Assembly (NCBI RefSeq): GCF_033406955.1
Contig: NZ_CP137734.1
Coordinates: 6,696,001 to 6,760,000, forward strand
From: Streptomyces violaceoruber
GTDB lineage: Bacteria > Actinomycetota > Actinomycetes > Streptomycetales > Streptomycetaceae
DNA length: 64,000 nucleotides
Direction: 5' to 3'
The notes beneath the pieces were generated by a model. It made no database searches. It was not told the origin of the DNA and was given only the letters and a program-made list of their open reading frames with translations. The translations under genes and the position numbers were made by a program. How positions within the stretch are numbered: the stretch's first letter is position 1; each line of letters begins with the position of its first letter. Below, piece by piece: positions 8,634-16,499 of this stretch.

Positions 8634-8867
8634 ATGCTCAAGAAGGTCGTCGCCGCCGCGGCAGCCACCGGTGGTCTGGTTCTCGCGGGCGCGGGCATGG
8701 CCGTCGCCGACTCCGGTGCCCAGGGTGCCGCCGTGCACTCGCCCGGCGTCCTTTCCGGCAACGTCGTTCAGGTTCCCGTGCACGTGCCGGTGAACGTCTG
8801 CGGCAACACGATCTCCGTGATCGGTCTGCTGAACCCCGCCTTCGGCAACGTCTGCATCAACAAGTGA
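8634..8867 (+). CDS. chpH: Short chaplin
   Basis: Secreted amyloid-forming surface protein of 77 residues. A signal peptide of about 27 residues ends near AVADS and is followed by a single chaplin domain. The domain shows the hallmark hydrophobic segments and two cysteines (VNVCGNTISVIG and GNVCINK), which form the disulphide in characterised short chaplins. Chaplins coat aerial hyphae and spores and lower surface tension. The ATG has a strong CTAGGAGGAAC site. It is followed by a long chaplin gene, as in S. coelicolor chpH-chpC, and a hairpin lies between the two, so they may be transcribed separately. I could not identify a convincing sigma-BldN promoter by eye. Confidence 0.92.
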   Translation: MLKKVVAAAAATGGLVLAGAGMAVADSGAQGAAVHSPGVLSGNVVQVPVHVPVNVCGNTISVIGLLNPAFGNVCINK

Positions 8868-8901
8868 CGTTGTGCCTCGCCCCGTGAGGATCTGATTCCG
8901 C

Positions 8902-8936
8902 CGGCCCCGGAGTGCACGCCATGCGCTCCGGGGCCG
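8902..8936. terminator. Hairpin between chpH and chpC
   Basis: Eleven perfect base pairs (CGGCCCCGGAG with CTCCGGGGCCG), extended inward to about 15 pairs with one G-U, and a 5-nt loop. It lies 35 bp after the chpH stop. A clear T-run is absent, as is usual in Streptomyces. Confidence 0.6.
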
Positions 8937-9046
8937 ACGGCCTTTCGGGGGACATTCGGGGCAGCGGGGCGACGGCAGCGCCGGAATTCCGGCACTCTCG
9001 GCATTCTCGGTACCACGGGACCAGGACAAGGCAGGGATTCAGCAAA

Positions 9047-9826
9047 ATGCGACAGGCTACCCGCAAGGGCCTGATGACGATGGCGGCGGCCACCGGCGTG
9101 ATCGCCGCCGCGGGCGGCGCCGCCCACGCGGACTCGGGTGCGCACGGCACGAGTTCGGGTTCGCCCGGCGTGCTGTCGGGCAACACGGTGCAGGCCCCGG
9201 TGCACGTGCCGGTGAACGTCTGCGGCAACACGGTGGACGTGGTCGGCGTCCTCAACCCGGCGATGGGCAACGCGTGCGCCAACCAGGGCGGCGGTGCCTC
9301 CGGCGGACACGGTGGGCACGGCGGACACGGCGGGTACGGCGACTCCGGGGGCGAGGGCGGGTCGCACGGCGGCTCCCACGCGGGCGGTCACGCCACGGAC
9401 TCGCCGGGCGTCGGCTCCGGCAACCACGTCGAGGTGCCGATCGACGTGCCGGTGAACGTGTGCGGCAACAGCATCGACGTCGTCGGTGCCCTCAACCCGA
9501 CCACCGGCAACGACTGCGGCAACGGAGGCGGTGGGGACCACTCGACGCCCCCGGGCGACCACGAGACGCCTCCCGGAGAGCCGCACAACCCGGGTAATCC
9601 CGGCAACCCGGATACCCCGGACAAGCCCTCCGGTCCGGACGACGAGACGCCGGGCGACTCCACGGACGGCAACCGGCCGGGCGCCCAGACCGTCGACCAG
9701 CCCCGCGGCGACGCGGCGCTCGCCGAGACCGGCAGCGACCTGCCGCTGGGCCTCGCCCTGCCGGTGGGCGCCGGCGCGCTGCTCGCGGGCACGGTGCTCT
9801 ACCGCAAGGCGCGCGCCTCGGTCTGA
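9047..9826 (+). CDS. chpC: Long, sortase-anchored chaplin
   Basis: Cell-wall anchored chaplin of 259 residues. In order it has a signal peptide (about 1-28), a first chaplin domain (VNVCGNTVDVVG), a Gly/His/Ser linker, a second chaplin domain (VNVCGNSIDVVG), a Pro/Gly/Asp-rich spacer, a sortase signal LAETG at about residue 225, a hydrophobic helix and a basic tail (RKARASV). Long chaplins are attached to peptidoglycan by sortase and nucleate the short chaplins. The ATG at 9047 is chosen because the signal peptide begins there. The linker is built from repeated GGHGGHGG-type units. Confidence 0.92.
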   Translation: MRQATRKGLMTMAAATGVIAAAGGAAHADSGAHGTSSGSPGVLSGNTVQAPVHVPVNVCGNTVDVVGVLNPAMGNACANQGGGASGGHGGHGGHGGYGDSGGEGGSHGGSHAGGHATDSPGVGSGNHVEVPIDVPVNVCGNSIDVVGALNPTTGNDCGNGGGGDHSTPPGDHETPPGEPHNPGNPGNPDTPDKPSGPDDETPGDSTDGNRPGAQTVDQPRGDAALAETGSDLPLGLALPVGAGALLAGTVLYRKARASV

Positions 9827-9847
9827 GGCGGGCGCACCGGTACACGC

Positions 9848-9875
9848 AGCGGGCTCCGCACCGGCGGGGCCCGCT
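9848..9875. terminator. Hairpin downstream of chpC
   Basis: AGCGGGC pairs with GCCCGCT, with three further inner pairs and an 8-nt loop. It sits between the convergent chpC and DUF5703 genes and could serve both. Confidence 0.5.
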
Positions 9876-9890
9876 CCGTTTCCGCCGCTG

Positions 9891-10079
9891 TCACCAGGTG
9901 GCGCGCACCTGGCGGATGATCCGCCGCCGCAACCGCACCTTGCGGCTGCCGTCGCGCAGGAGCGTCAGGCGGTACAACTCCCAGTGTCCGTACTCGGCAT
10001 GGTCCGTCAGCTGGCGTGCCGCCTCCTTGCGGGTGACCCCGCGCGGTAGGTACACATCGACAAATTCGTATTCCGGCAT
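9891..10079 (-). CDS. DUF5703-family small protein
   Basis: Conserved actinobacterial protein of 62 residues, beginning MPEYEFVDVYLPRGVTRKEA and ending in a strongly basic segment with many Arg residues. No catalytic motif is visible, and the function is unknown. It diverges from the acidic protein gene at 10127 with only 47 bp between the two start codons, so the promoters must overlap. The call rests on recognising the family, not on any functional evidence. Confidence 0.75.
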   Translation of the reverse strand: MPEYEFVDVYLPRGVTRKEAARQLTDHAEYGHWELYRLTLLRDGSRKVRLRRRIIRQVRATW

Positions 10080-10126
10080 CGAATCTATTGTGCGGGCTGG
10101 GGCCCGGTACGGATAGCGTCTGCACT

Positions 10127-10918
10127 ATGTCTGATGCTGCGCAGCCCACCGCTGCCGAGGTACGCGCCGCCGCCGAGGCGGTCAAGACCGCGCTCGACCG
10201 CCACCTTGCCGCGGTCGAACGCCGGTCGGGAGAAGAGGACCCGGCCGTCTACGACGCGTTCAACGAGCTGGCCGCGGCCGCGGAGGCGTACGACGAACTG
10301 CTCTACGACCGGTACGACGAGGTCACTCCCTTCGAGATCCCCGGGGAGGACACGCTGCCGCCGTACACGGGCCCCGAGGAACCCAGTGCGCTGAGCGTCC
10401 TGATCCGCCGCGACTACGCCGTGGCCGAGCCGCAGCGGCTGATGGCCCAGGCCCGACGGGTCGAGGCGGCGGACGAGGAGGCGCCGGACGTCGAGGCCTC
10501 GGGAACGGTGCACGGAGCCCTCGGTCTCCTCTTCGGCGAGTTCGAGCCGGACGAGATCGCCTCCCGGCACAAGGAGTTCGGGCTGGAGGAGGGGGACTCC
10601 ACGCTCTGGGTGACGGCCGCGGACGAGAGCGCCGACCCCGGCGAGTGGCTGCAGGCCCCGTTCGAGGAGGTCGACCCGGAGCGGGTGGTCTGCCGATTCG
10701 ACGTCAGCACGGTCTTCGACGAGGAGTTCGACGACGACATCGAGGACGATGAGGACGAAGAGGACATCGAGGACGACGAGGACCGTGACGACGAGGACGG
10801 CGACGCCGACCTGACGGAGCTGGACGGGGACCTCGACACCGACCTCGACACGGATCTGGACACGGATCTGGACGAGGACGAGGACGGCGAACCGGCCCGC
10901 CTGGAGGCGGACCGCTGA
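10127..10918 (+). CDS. Conserved hypothetical protein with a very acidic C-terminal tail
   Basis: Protein of 263 residues. An Ala-rich helical N-terminal part (about 1-75) is followed by a central domain containing HGALGLLFGEFEPDEIA and a tail of about 70 residues that is almost all Asp and Glu. Four near-identical DLDT units sit in the tail. It resembles an actinobacterial family of unknown function. TAGCGT lies just before the ATG, suggesting a leaderless transcript. Such a tail could bind a basic partner or metal, but that is speculation. It diverges from the DUF5703 gene and converges with the RecD2-like gene. Confidence 0.75.
   Translation: MSDAAQPTAAEVRAAAEAVKTALDRHLAAVERRSGEEDPAVYDAFNELAAAAEAYDELLYDRYDEVTPFEIPGEDTLPPYTGPEEPSALSVLIRRDYAVAEPQRLMAQARRVEAADEEAPDVEASGTVHGALGLLFGEFEPDEIASRHKEFGLEEGDSTLWVTAADESADPGEWLQAPFEEVDPERVVCRFDVSTVFDEEFDDDIEDDEDEEDIEDDEDRDDEDGDADLTELDGDLDTDLDTDLDTDLDEDEDGEPARLEADR
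10829..10873 (+). repeat. Tandem 12-bp repeat encoding DLDT units
   Basis: Three full 12-bp units and a partial fourth, each encoding Asp-Leu-Asp-Thr, alternate between GACCTCGACAC and GATCTGGACAC codon versions. They lie in the acidic tail of the gene at 10127-10918 and look like recent expansion by slippage. Confidence 0.8.
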
Positions 10919-10927
10919 GAGGCGTGG

Positions 10928-10953
10928 CCGCCCGGCCCGGGACGGCCGGGCGG
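10928..10953. terminator. Hairpin between convergent genes
   Basis: CCGCCCGGCC pairs perfectly with GGCCGGGCGG around a 6-nt loop, midway between the acidic-protein gene and the RecD2-like gene that face each other. Confidence 0.6.
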
Positions 10954-10981
10954 CGGACGACGTGAGGGGCGGGGGCCTTGG

Positions 10982-13300
10982 TCAGCCGGCGGCCGGCGTC
11001 TGCGGTGCGAGAAGCACCGGCAGGCGGGTCGTGCGCGGTTTGGCCGGGACCTCTGCCACGGCGCGGGGGAGTGCCTGCTCCACGCCGTGCACCACGGACA
11101 GGTGCCGCGCGGCCCGGCCGAACGCCGTGTAGATCCAGGGGCGGCTGAGGGCCGGCACGGCGTCGCCGGGCAGCACCACGACCACCGCGGGCCAGCGGCC
11201 GCCCAGTGCCTGGTGGGCGGTCAGCGCCCAGCCGTGCCGTACGGATCCTTCCACCCGGTCTCTGGGTACGACCACGGTCTCGCCCGCGCACGACAGGCGC
11301 AGTCCCTCGGCGTCGGCCCCGACCACCCGGCCCGGCAGCACCCGGCCCGGCGCGGGGGTGTGGACGACCCGGTCACCGGGGTCGAAGCCGCCGAAGCGGC
11401 CGGGGCCGGGGTTGAGCCGTTCCTTCAGCGCGGCGTTGAGCGCCCGCGTGCCCACGGCACCGCCGTGGCCCGGCGTGATGACCTGGGTCTCCTCGGCCGG
11501 GACGCCGATCGCGCGCGGCACCGAGTCCGCCACGAGCTGGACGGTTCGGTGCACGGCCTCGCCCGCGTCCCGCACCGGCACGATCACGACCTCCTTGCCG
11601 GGCGCCTCCACCTGGCTCAGCTCGCCGACGCCGATGCCGGAGACCAGCTCGCCGAGCGGCCCGGGGTCCGGACGCCGCGAGGCGATCTGGGGGCAGACCC
11701 GTGCCGCGAGCAGGTCCGCGAAGACCCGGCCGGGGCCCACGGACCAGAGCACCGCCGGATCCCCGGCCAGCACCAGCCGGGCTCCGTCCGGCAGCGACTC
11801 CGCGAGCAGGGCGCCCGCCTCGACGTCGAGCTGCGGCGCGTCGAGCACGACGAGCAGATCGAGGTCCAGTGCCCCGTCGGCGTCCCGGCCCGGTCCCTCC
11901 GCGCCGGTCAGCAGCCCGGCCACGGTGACGGCGGCGGGAGCGGCCGGGCTGCCCGGGGAGGGCGGCTCGGCCGACGGGTCGCCCAGCAGGGCGCCGAAGC
12001 GGTCGCGGCCGAGCGGTCCCGGTGCGGCGGCCCAGGCCCGCAGGCCCAGGGCGTGCGCCGCGTGCAGCAGGGCGGCGGGCTCGGCCAGCGACGCCTCGCC
12101 GCCGGTGTGCAGGACCAGTCCGTGGGCCGCGACGGCCCGGATCAGTTCGGCGCCGGAGCCCTGCGCGGAGGCGGCGGCCTGCTCCCAGTCCGCCGCGGAC
12201 CCGTCCTGCTTGGGCGTCGAGTTGACCAGCCGGGCCAGACCGTCGGCGAGGCTCTCCTCGGCCAGCGCGTACCGCTCCAGACCGATCAGCACCCGGACGG
12301 GACGCTCCTCGCCCCCCTCGTCCTGCTCCTCCGCCCGGTCCGGCCCCGCCGCGCCGCTCGCCGCGGGCTCCCGGTGCGCGCCGGTCTCCTCCAGGGCGTC
12401 CTGGAAGGCGAGTGCCTCGCCCTCGGCGAGCGTGCTCTGCACGGCGGCGTCGGGATCCGGCACGCCACGCTGGGCCAGCGTGGCCACGAGCCGCGGCAGC
12501 TCCAGCGCCGTGTGCCCGGCCAGGGCCGCCTGCTCCAGGAGCCAGACGGTGACGGCACGGCCGCGCCGCTCGTCGTCCGGGCCGCACTCCGCGCCGAGCA
12601 GTGCCCGGGCGAACCCGTCGGCCTGCTCCGGCCGCACCCCACCGACCCTGAGCAGCTGCCAGGGGTCCGCCCGCAGCGCCTCCTGCGCGCCCTCACCGAG
12701 GAGCGCGGCCGTCTGCGGCGCGAGCGCTTCGGGGGCGCCCCCCTCGGCCAGTACCCGCCGCACCGTCTGCACGGTCTCCGGTGCCGGTCCGGCGGAACCG
12801 GCGGACGCGGCGGCCGGCTCGGCGGGCGTCGGCCGGGACGGTCGTACCGGCTCGGGTGCGGGGCGGCGCGCGGGCTCGGGGGCTCCGAAGACGGCGGCCG
12901 CCGGCTTCTCACCGCTCTCCACGGCACGCACGGCGGCGAGCAGGTCGGCCGCCGTGCCGCTGAGCTTGCCCCCGGCGTCGATCGGCCCCTGCTTCTCGGC
13001 CTTCCGCCGCTCGATCCGCTCCCGCTCGAGCCGCTGCGCCGCCAGCTCGGCGTCGACCTCGGAGACCTGTGCGGCCGCCTCACCCTCGCCCTCGCCCCCG
13101 GCGTCCGGCCCCTGCCCGGCGGGCTCGACCGGCCGGGTGCCGGAGTCGGCCCCGGCATCGGCCGTCTCCGGCTCGCCCTCCGGCCGGACGGTCTCCCCGG
13201 CGGCCTCCGTCGCGGGCGCCGTCGCGTCGCCCGGGGTCTCCGGCCCGGCGTCCACGGCGTCCGTGGTGTCCTCGGTGACGGGCTCGGGCTCCGTGCTCAC
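10982..13300 (-). CDS. Degenerate RecD2-like helicase (probable pseudo-ATPase)
   Basis: Protein of 772 residues. A Pro/Ala/Glu-rich N-terminus (about 1-190) is followed by a helix-hairpin-helix-like region and then the RecD2 helicase core. C-terminal RecD2 signatures are clear: TQVITPGHGGAVGTRALN, a GDRVVHTP SH3-like segment, and TAHQALGGRWPAVVVVLP near residue 693. At the P-loop position (about residue 398) the sequence is HTGGEASLAEP, without GKT. The Walker B position (about 486) reads VVLDAPQ instead of DE. ATP hydrolysis is therefore unlikely. The GTG start overlaps the TGA of the upstream aldo/keto reductase. A DNA-damage type promoter lies about 80 bp upstream inside that gene. Confidence 0.75.
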   Translation of the reverse strand: MSTEPEPVTEDTTDAVDAGPETPGDATAPATEAAGETVRPEGEPETADAGADSGTRPVEPAGQGPDAGGEGEGEAAAQVSEVDAELAAQRLERERIERRKAEKQGPIDAGGKLSGTAADLLAAVRAVESGEKPAAAVFGAPEPARRPAPEPVRPSRPTPAEPAAASAGSAGPAPETVQTVRRVLAEGGAPEALAPQTAALLGEGAQEALRADPWQLLRVGGVRPEQADGFARALLGAECGPDDERRGRAVTVWLLEQAALAGHTALELPRLVATLAQRGVPDPDAAVQSTLAEGEALAFQDALEETGAHREPAASGAAGPDRAEEQDEGGEERPVRVLIGLERYALAEESLADGLARLVNSTPKQDGSAADWEQAAASAQGSGAELIRAVAAHGLVLHTGGEASLAEPAALLHAAHALGLRAWAAAPGPLGRDRFGALLGDPSAEPPSPGSPAAPAAVTVAGLLTGAEGPGRDADGALDLDLLVVLDAPQLDVEAGALLAESLPDGARLVLAGDPAVLWSVGPGRVFADLLAARVCPQIASRRPDPGPLGELVSGIGVGELSQVEAPGKEVVIVPVRDAGEAVHRTVQLVADSVPRAIGVPAEETQVITPGHGGAVGTRALNAALKERLNPGPGRFGGFDPGDRVVHTPAPGRVLPGRVVGADAEGLRLSCAGETVVVPRDRVEGSVRHGWALTAHQALGGRWPAVVVVLPGDAVPALSRPWIYTAFGRAARHLSVVHGVEQALPRAVAEVPAKPRTTRLPVLLAPQTPAAG

Positions 13301-14295
13301 AGCGTGCTCCAGTCGTGATCGGGATAGCGGTGCACGGGCGCCGACACGTCGTCGAGCGCCCGGCAGATCTCGTCAGGAAGACTAAGGGTCTCCACTGACA
13401 ACGCCGCCGTGAGCTGCTGCGCGTTGCGCGGACCGATGATCGGGGCGACCACCCCGGGCCGGTCGCGGACCCAGGCCAGCGCGACCTGGAGGGGCGTCAC
13501 CGCCAGCCCGTCCGCCGCCGTCGCCACCGCGTCCACGATGTGCCCGGCCGTGTCGTCGAGGTAGGGCTCGACGAACGGGGCCAGATGGTCCGAGGCGCCC
13601 CGCGAGTCCATGGGGGTCGCGTCCTTGCGGTACTTGCCGGTGAGCACCCCGCGGCCCAGCGGGGACGAGGGCAGCAGGCCGATGCCCAGGTCCAGGGCGG
13701 CCGGCAGCACCTCCCGCTCCACGCCCCGCTGGAGCAGCGAGTACTCCATCTGGGTGCTCGCCACCCGGTTGCGGACACCGGGCGCCGCCAACTGCCAGGT
13801 CGCCGCCTTGGCCAGCTGCCAGCCGCAGAAGTTGGAGACCCCCGCGTAGCGCGCCCGGCCGCTGCCGACCGCCACGTCGAGGGCGTGCAGCGTCTCCTCC
13901 AGCGGGGTGTGCGGGTCGAAGGCGTGCAGGTGCCACACGTCGACGTGGTCCGTGCCCAGGCGGGCGAGGGAGGCGTCCAGCGCGGAGAGCAGATGGGCAC
14001 GCGAACCGTCGAACCGGCGGTCGGGATCCGGAACGCTGCCGGCCTTCGTCGAGATCACCAGGTCCCGGCGCGGCACCAGGCCCTCCATGAGGCGGCCGAG
14101 CAGGTACTCCGACTCGCCGTCGCCGTAGACGTCCGCCGTGTCGACGAGCGTCCCGCCCGCCTCCCAGAAGGTCTTCAAGAGGTCCGCGGCGTCGTGCTCG
14201 TCCGTGTCCCGGCCCCAGGTCAGGGTGCCGAGACCGATGCGGGACACACGCAGGCCGGTGCGGCCGAGATGCCTCTGCTCCATGAACGCCGACAT
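13297..14295 (-). CDS. Aldo/keto reductase
   Basis: NADPH-dependent oxidoreductase of 332 residues with the (beta/alpha)8 AKR fold. Recognisable elements are the N-terminal LGRTGLRVSRIGLGTLTWG, the active-site Asp and Tyr in DTADVYGDGESEYLLG, the Lys in VISTKAG and the His in DVWHLHAFDP. The substrate is unknown. A second ATG at 14283 is an alternative start. The gene overlaps the RecD2-like gene by 4 nt (GTGA). Its last 30 codons include a run of rare codons that coincides with an internal promoter motif. Confidence 0.88.
   Translation of the reverse strand: MSAFMEQRHLGRTGLRVSRIGLGTLTWGRDTDEHDAADLLKTFWEAGGTLVDTADVYGDGESEYLLGRLMEGLVPRRDLVISTKAGSVPDPDRRFDGSRAHLLSALDASLARLGTDHVDVWHLHAFDPHTPLEETLHALDVAVGSGRARYAGVSNFCGWQLAKAATWQLAAPGVRNRVASTQMEYSLLQRGVEREVLPAALDLGIGLLPSSPLGRGVLTGKYRKDATPMDSRGASDHLAPFVEPYLDDTAGHIVDAVATAADGLAVTPLQVALAWVRDRPGVVAPIIGPRNAQQLTAALSVETLSLPDEICRALDDVSAPVHRYPDHDWSTL
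13379..13401 (-). promoter_or_regulatory. RecA-NDp/PafBC-type promoter inside the aldo/keto reductase gene
   Basis: On the minus strand TTGTCAGTG (13401-13393) is followed after exactly 8 nt by TAGTCT (13384-13379). This matches the PafBC-dependent damage promoter consensus TTGTCRGTG-N8-TAnnnT at every fixed position. It points at the RecD2-like gene, whose GTG is about 80 bp downstream. The reductase codons across it are TTG, TCA, GTG, GAG, ACC, CTT, AGT, CTT, CCT. Six of these are rare in Streptomyces, which suggests selection for the DNA motif. Confidence 0.7.
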
Positions 14296-14396
14296 TACTG
14301 GCCACGGCTTGCGCTGTGGGGGCCTGTGGACAACCGAATTCCGCGCGCTAAGGTCGGGGCACCAGCGACGTTACTGATGGGTAAGGGGAATCGGCC

Positions 14397-15452
14397 ATGC
14401 AGCTCGGTATCAACCTCGGCTACTGGGGTGCCGGAATGGACGCGGACAATCTGGCCGTCGCCCAGGAGGCCGACCGGCTCGGCTACGCCGTGTGCTGGGC
14501 CGCGGAGGCCTACGGCTCCGACGCGGCCACCGTGCTGACCTGGGTCGCCGCCCAGACCGAGCGCATCGACGTGGGCTCGGCCATCTTCCAGATCCCGGCC
14601 CGCCAGCCCGCGATGACCGCGATGACCGCCGCCACCCTGGACTCCCTCTCCAAGGGCCGCTTCCGCCTCGGCCTCGGCGTGTCGGGACCGCAGGTCTCCG
14701 AGGGCTGGTACGGCGTCAAGTTCGACAAGCCGCTCGCCCGCACCCGCGAGTACGTCGAGATCGTGCGCAAGGCGATGACCAGGGAGCGGCTGTCCTACGA
14801 GGGCCGGCACTGGACGCTGCCGCTGCCCGACGGCCCCGGCAAGCCCATCAAGCTGACCGTGCACCCGCAGCGCGAGCACATCCCGCTGTACATCGCGGCG
14901 ATCGGCCCGAAGAACCTGGAGCAGACCGGCGAGATCGCCGACGGTGCCCTGCTCATCTTCCCCTCCGCCGACCACTTGGAGGAGACGGCCGTCAAGCACC
15001 TGCGCGCCGGACGCGAGAAGGCCGGCCAGACCCTCGACGGGTTCGACATCTGCCCGACCCTGCCGCTCGCCCTCGGCGACGACAAGGACGTCCCCTCCCT
15101 CGCCGACACCTTCCGGCCCTACACCGCGCTCTACGTCGGCGGCATGGGCAGCCGCAAGCAGAACTTCTACAACCAGCTCGCCCAGCGCATGGGCTACGAG
15201 CGCGAGGCCGCCGAGATCCAGGACAAGTACCTGGCCGGCGACAAGGAGGGCGCCGCCGGTGCCGTCCCGCACGAGCTGATCGACCAGACGACCCTGCTCG
15301 GCTCCGTCGACCGCATCGCCGACCGCATGAAGGCCTACGCCGCGGCCGGCGTCACCACCCTCACCCTCGCCCCCGCGGGCTTCACCCTGGACGAGCGGCT
15401 CGCCGCCCTCCGCGCCGGCACCGAGGCCCTGGAGCGCGCCGGACTGGCGTGA
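14397..15452 (+). CDS. LLM-class F420-dependent oxidoreductase
   Basis: Luciferase-like TIM-barrel flavin/F420 enzyme of 351 residues. Family features include LGINLGYWG at the start, ADRLGYAVCWAAEAYGSDA, and FRLGLGVSGP with the substrate-loop glycine. The LLM family in actinobacteria mostly uses coenzyme F420; the substrate is not readable here. ATG start, preceded by GGGTAAGGGGAAT. It diverges from the aldo/keto reductase and is followed by a terminator-like hairpin, so it is probably monocistronic. Confidence 0.87.
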   Translation: MQLGINLGYWGAGMDADNLAVAQEADRLGYAVCWAAEAYGSDAATVLTWVAAQTERIDVGSAIFQIPARQPAMTAMTAATLDSLSKGRFRLGLGVSGPQVSEGWYGVKFDKPLARTREYVEIVRKAMTRERLSYEGRHWTLPLPDGPGKPIKLTVHPQREHIPLYIAAIGPKNLEQTGEIADGALLIFPSADHLEETAVKHLRAGREKAGQTLDGFDICPTLPLALGDDKDVPSLADTFRPYTALYVGGMGSRKQNFYNQLAQRMGYEREAAEIQDKYLAGDKEGAAGAVPHELIDQTTLLGSVDRIADRMKAYAAAGVTTLTLAPAGFTLDERLAALRAGTEALERAGLA

Positions 15453-15472
15453 CACAGGAGGAAAGTTTCTGC

Positions 15473-15511
15473 GGCCGTGGTGGGGGCTCGGGGGTCTTCC
15501 CCGCCACGGCC
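15473..15511 (+). terminator. Terminator-like hairpin after the LLM oxidoreductase
   Basis: GGCCGTGG pairs with CCACGGCC and, after one T-G pair, GGGG pairs with CCCC, around a 12-nt loop. It starts 20 bp after the stop codon. Confidence 0.6.
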
Positions 15512-15688
15512 GTCACGAGGAACAACGCGCCCACGCGCGCGGGGTTACGCCTCCACACCACCCCGGCCGTCCTTCTTTCGGCGGAGTCGTGCGCGGCACC
15601 TGTTGCCGCGCCCCCTCGCCCGCACTTGACTCGGCTTCGCGGAGTGTGCGGAACCTGCGGACCACGCAGCGGCAGAGAGGTGCCACCG

Positions 15689-16477
15689 ATGCTTTCGGCC
15701 AAGAGCCTTTTCCAGGAGATCCTCGACAACGACGAGTCGTACCGTCTCTTCTGCTCCATCGCGGCCAGCGGCGAGTCCCAGGGCGGCTGGGAGAACGCGC
15801 GCATCGCGGCGCTGGTGCCCGAGAGCGAACGCGCCCTCGCGCCCAAGATCGCCCGGCACGGGGCCGACGAGGACAAGCACGGCCGGATCTTCAACGCCCT
15901 GCTGAAGAAGCGCGGTCTCGAACCCGTCGGCGTACCGCCCGAGACCGACTACACGATGCTCCTGGAGCGGCACGGCATCGGCCTCGCCCATGAGCAGCTC
16001 GCTGCCGACCGGCCGCTCACGGTGCGGGACGTCATCACCTACCTCGCCCACAGCAGGGTCACCGAGCAGCGCGCCGCCGAACAGATGGCGATGCTCCTCA
16101 AGTACTTCGCCGACCATCCCGACCTGGGCCGGGCGGTCCGGATGATCTCCGCCGACGAGGACAACCACCTCGCCTACTCCCACGAGGAACTGCTCCGCTA
16201 CGCCGCCGCCGGGCACGGCCCGTACATCCGGCGCACGCTGCGCGAGTGCGCGCTCGCCGAGATCCGCGTCCACCGCGACGTCAGCCTCGCGGTGATGGCG
16301 CACATGGGACGCCTCCTCGGCTGGTCATGCACCAGGTCGGCGCTGCTCGCGGCGGGTATCCACGCGATGTACGCCGCCGAGCGGCTCGCCGGCTGGCGCC
16401 GCATGGTGACCCTGCGGACGCCCGAACGGCGCGACGCGCTCGGCGGACCCGCCACGGCGGCCCCCGAGGTCGCCTGA
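15689..16477 (+). CDS. Ferritin-like (rubrerythrin-fold) protein
   Basis: All-helical protein of 262 residues with paired Glu/His metal-ligand candidates typical of ferritin-like diiron proteins: HGADEDKHGRIF, VTEQRAAEQMA and SADEDNHLAYSHEEL. These could bind two irons, and the role may be iron/ROS handling or an oxidase reaction. A C-terminal helical extension contains a hydrophobic stretch (CTRSALLAAGIHAMY) unusual for a plain ferritin. The ATG has AGAGAGG upstream. Function is not established. It converges with corA. Confidence 0.75.
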   Translation: MLSAKSLFQEILDNDESYRLFCSIAASGESQGGWENARIAALVPESERALAPKIARHGADEDKHGRIFNALLKKRGLEPVGVPPETDYTMLLERHGIGLAHEQLAADRPLTVRDVITYLAHSRVTEQRAAEQMAMLLKYFADHPDLGRAVRMISADEDNHLAYSHEELLRYAAAGHGPYIRRTLRECALAEIRVHRDVSLAVMAHMGRLLGWSCTRSALLAAGIHAMYAAERLAGWRRMVTLRTPERRDALGGPATAAPEVA

Positions 16478-16499
16478 GGCCGCCCGGGCCCCCGGGCCC

